From contig CADANF010000008.1 in assembly GCA_902789175.1 (NCBI GenBank), forward strand, positions 1 through 64,000: a DNA stretch of 64,000 bases, in the 5' to 3' direction. This DNA comes from an uncultured Lachnospiraceae bacterium. GTDB taxonomy: Bacteria > Bacillota > Clostridia > Lachnospirales > Lachnospiraceae. The notes under the pieces are model-generated. The model was not told the DNA's origin and made no database searches. It was given only the letters and a program-made list of their open reading frames with translations. Of this stretch, positions 61,766 to 64,000 are shown in pieces; the first letter of the stretch is position 1, and each line of letters begins with the position of its first letter. A program made the position numbers and the translations under genes.

Positions 61766-62782
61766 TTATGCATTCTTTTGTTCTGCATTATAAGCCTGAG
61801 CAAATCTCCAGGAATCCTTACACATTCTCTCAAGATCGTACTGTGCTTCCCATCCAAGTTCTTCTTTAGCCTTAGCAGGATTTGCATAACACATAGCAAT
61901 ATCGCCAGGTCTTCTAGGCTTGATAGAATATGGAATTGTAAGATCATTTGCCTTTTCAAATGCATGAACGATATCAAGTACGCTGTATCCAATACCTGTT
62001 CCAAGGTTATAAATATTTACACCTGTAGTACTTGTAGCTTTATCAACAGCATTTACATGTCCTTTTGCAAGGTCGACAACATGGATATAATCTCTTACAC
62101 CAGTTCCATCTGGTGTATCATAATCATCACCAAATACACCAAGTTCTGGAAGATTTCCAACAGCAACCTGCATGATATATGGCATAAGATTGTTAGGAAT
62201 TCCATTTGGAGCCTCTCCAAGAAGTCCGCTCTCGTGAGCACCGATTGGATTAAAGTATCTAAGAAGTACAACACTCCATTCCTTATCAGCTACAGTGAGA
62301 TCTGAAAGAACTCTCTCAAGCATAAGCTTTGTTGAACCATAAGGATTTGTTGTTGAAAGTGGAAAATCCTCTGTAATAGGAACTGTCTTTGGTGAACCAT
62401 AAACAGTAGCTGATGAAGAGAAAACGATTCTCTTGCAGCCATATTCATTCATTAATTTGCAAAGATTGATAGTACCTGAAATGTTGTTTTCATAATAAAG
62501 AAGTGGCTTGGCAACTGATTCACCTACAGCCTTAAGGCCTGCAAAATGAATAACACAGTCAAACTTATTCTCTTCAAATACAACCCTCATTGATTCCACA
62601 TCAAGCATATCTGCCTTGTAGAATTTAAGATCTTTACCTGTGATCTTCTTAATTCTTTCTATTGCGTCTTCTTTAGAATTATAAAGATTATCAAACACAA
62701 CTACTTCATGTCCTGCATTAAGAAGCTCAACGCAAGCATGAGATCCGATATATCCTGTACCACCTGTTACAAGAATTTTCAT
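61766..62782 (-). CDS. galE: UDP-glucose 4-epimerase
   Basis: The 338-residue enzyme interconverts UDP-galactose and UDP-glucose. The NAD-binding start [19 protein letters not shown], the catalytic region [11 protein letters not shown] and the Tyr-x-x-x-Lys motif in [11 protein letters not shown], then [13 protein letters not shown] and [14 protein letters not shown], are standard. The start at 62782 follows GGAGGTATT. It is 33 nt after galK and completes a two-gene Leloir pathway unit; galT is not in the window. Confidence 0.96.
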   Translation of the reverse strand: MKILVTGGTGYIGSHACVELLNAGHEVVVFDNLYNSKEDAIERIKKITGKDLKFYKADMLDVESMRVVFEENKFDCVIHFAGLKAVGESVAKPLLYYENNISGTINLCKLMNEYGCKRIVFSSSATVYGSPKTVPITEDFPLSTTNPYGSTKLMLERVLSDLTVADKEWSVVLLRYFNPIGAHESGLLGEAPNGIPNNLMPYIMQVAVGNLPELGVFGDDYDTPDGTGVRDYIHVVDLAKGHVNAVDKATSTTGVNIYNLGTGIGYSVLDIVHAFEKANDLTIPYSIKPRRPGDIAMCYANPAKAKEELGWEAQYDLERMCKDSWRFAQAYNAEQKNA

Positions 62783-62815
62783 AAATAAATACCTCCGTCA
62801 GTAAAGACTACAAAA

Positions 62816-64000
62816 TTATAAGATTATTTTCTTTGGACCGTCACCAATCTCTACTACATAGAAATCAGCAGCATATCCAATCTTCTTCTCATATGCCTCT
62901 CCTACATTTTTGATAAATGTATCAACTGCTTCGTCTTTAACAATACTTACTGTACATCCACCAAATCCTGCACCTGTCATACGAGATCCTATAACGCCAT
63001 CAATCTTCCATGCCTCTTCAACAAGAGTATCAAGTTCGATACCTGTAACTTCATAATCCTTTGAAAGAGATTCATGGCTCTGGTTCATAAGACGGCCAAA
63101 CTCAATTATATCATTTTCCTTTAAAGCTGCAACAGCTTTAACTGTTCTCTGATTCTCATATACAGCGTGTTTTGCTCTCTTAGCCTTAACAGGATCAGAA
63201 ATAAAAGACTTAAGTTCTTCAAATTCTTCTTCTGTAAGTTCACCAAGTGAATTAAGATCAGGCTTTTTAGCCTGTAATTCTTTAAGAGCATCCTCACACT
63301 CTGATCTTCTCTCATTATATTTAGAATCAGCAAGACCTCTCTTTTTATTAGAGCAGGCAATAACTAATTTCATTCCTTCAAGTTTAACTGGAGCATATTC
63401 AAATTTAAGTGTTGCTGTATCAAGGAAGATGGCATTATCTTTCTTTCCCATGGCAATAGCAAACTGGTCCATGATACCACAGTTAACACCATTAAATTTA
63501 TTTTCTGAAAACTGACCGATAATAGCAAGTTCTTCATTACTGATATTATCAAATATACTATTTTCTTTATAGAAATCTCTAAGGATAAATCCTGTAAGAA
63601 CTTCTACAGAAGCTGAAGATGAAAGGCCTGATCCATTAGGGATGTTTCCATAAAGCAAAAGATCAAAACCATAAGGGATAGTATAATTTTTTTCATTGAA
63701 AGCCCAGATAATTCCCTTTGGATAGTTTGTCCAGTCAGCCTGCTTTTCAGGCTTAAGATCAATAATAGATGATTCGATTACTCCCTTATCCTCAAAATTA
63801 AGAGAATAAAAACGAAGCTTACTATCATTTCTCTTTCTTGCAACACCATATGTACCAATCGTCAGTGCACACGGAAATACATGTCCACCATTATAATCTG
63901 TATGTTCACCGATAAGGTTTACACGACCAGGTGCAAAATAAACTCCTGGTTCCTCTCCCTCACGTCCAAACACTTCATAAAACTTTTCAAGTAACTTATC
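62816..64000 (-). CDS. galK: galactokinase, 5' end outside window
   Basis: The visible part is 394 codons. The frame stays open through the window edge (DKLLEKFYEVFGREGEE at its start), so the true start lies beyond 64000; a GTG at 63973 is internal. VYFAPGRVNLIGEHTDYNGG, the ATP-binding GSGLSSSASVEVL, and GSRMTGAGFGGCTVSIV near the end are the GHMP-kinase motifs. Galactokinase makes galactose-1-phosphate, for galT (not seen) and galE (downstream). Confidence 0.95.
   Translation of the reverse strand, partial: DKLLEKFYEVFGREGEEPGVYFAPGRVNLIGEHTDYNGGHVFPCALTIGTYGVARKRNDSKLRFYSLNFEDKGVIESSIIDLKPEKQADWTNYPKGIIWAFNEKNYTIPYGFDLLLYGNIPNGSGLSSSASVEVLTGFILRDFYKENSIFDNISNEELAIIGQFSENKFNGVNCGIMDQFAIAMGKKDNAIFLDTATLKFEYAPVKLEGMKLVIACSNKKRGLADSKYNERRSECEDALKELQAKKPDLNSLGELTEEEFEELKSFISDPVKAKRAKHAVYENQRTVKAVAALKENDIIEFGRLMNQSHESLSKDYEVTGIELDTLVEEAWKIDGVIGSRMTGAGFGGCTVSIVKDEAVDTFIKNVGEAYEKKIGYAADFYVVEIGDGPKKIIL

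Overview
The window is a stretch of low-GC chromosome from an anaerobic Firmicute, most likely a member of the Lachnospiraceae (Clostridia). I infer this from the strong AGGAGG ribosome-binding sites, the L21-Prp-L27-Obg order, LexA-type SOS boxes of the GAAC-N4-GTTY form, RecU, SepF/DivIVA, a HisZ-dependent short HisG, and the protein wording throughout. The genus cannot be fixed from the sequence alone. Nearly everything is conserved core genome. I see no prophage, insertion sequence, CRISPR array, rRNA or tRNA gene.

Layout. From 1 to 23.5 kb almost all genes are on the + strand: the tail of an ABC ATPase; rplU-prp-rpmA; obg-yhbY-yqeK-rsfS; lexA (the one - strand gene here); the histidine operon hisZ-hisG-hisD-hisB-hisIE, whose last gene carries an extra HisF-like barrel; alaS; rpsU (58 aa); phoH; ybeY and a DUF3048 lipoprotein; two flavoproteins; proB-5-FCL-proA; a patatin-like lipase; a cytidylate-kinase-like protein; and a small Sel1-like protein. 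A bidirectional terminator at about 23.5 kb marks a complete strand switch. From there to the end every gene is on the - strand.

The - strand half, read in the direction of transcription (high to low coordinates), holds galK-galE; a chain of TPR protein, RsmF-like methyltransferase, small membrane protein, RluA-like synthase, giant J-domain/TPR protein and HscC-like Hsp70; recU followed by a YneA-like LysM division inhibitor; miaB-mutS-mutL-miaA and a methionine-gamma-lyase-like gene; a long envelope and division chain radC-mreC-mreD-pbp2-rodA-mgsA-dacA-HlyD-like-yggS-sepF-divIVA-aroB-lspA-rluD; a Xer-type recombinase; and a phosphatidylethanolamine operon PAP2-flippase-like-pssA-psd.

Points that stand out: (1) a LysM protein with three LexA-box-like operators clustered on a clear promoter, adjacent to recU, which looks like an SOS division-checkpoint gene; (2) two SOS boxes shared between lexA and the his operon; (3) a 167-nt near-perfect palindrome overlapping the phoH stop codon; (4) seven 23-bp tandem repeats just upstream of recU; (5) a stem-loop in the rpsU leader directly in front of its ribosome-binding site; (6) an Hsp70 paired with a 1227-residue J/TPR protein whose HPD motif is degenerate and which carries a C-terminal cysteine cluster; (7) an insertion of about 235 residues in PBP2; (8) a catalytically degenerate HisF-like domain fused to HisIE; and (9) missing partners (no nadD next to yqeK, no mreB next to mreC). 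None is proof of a new system. The SOS/LysM locus and the Hsp70/J-TPR pair seem the best leads.
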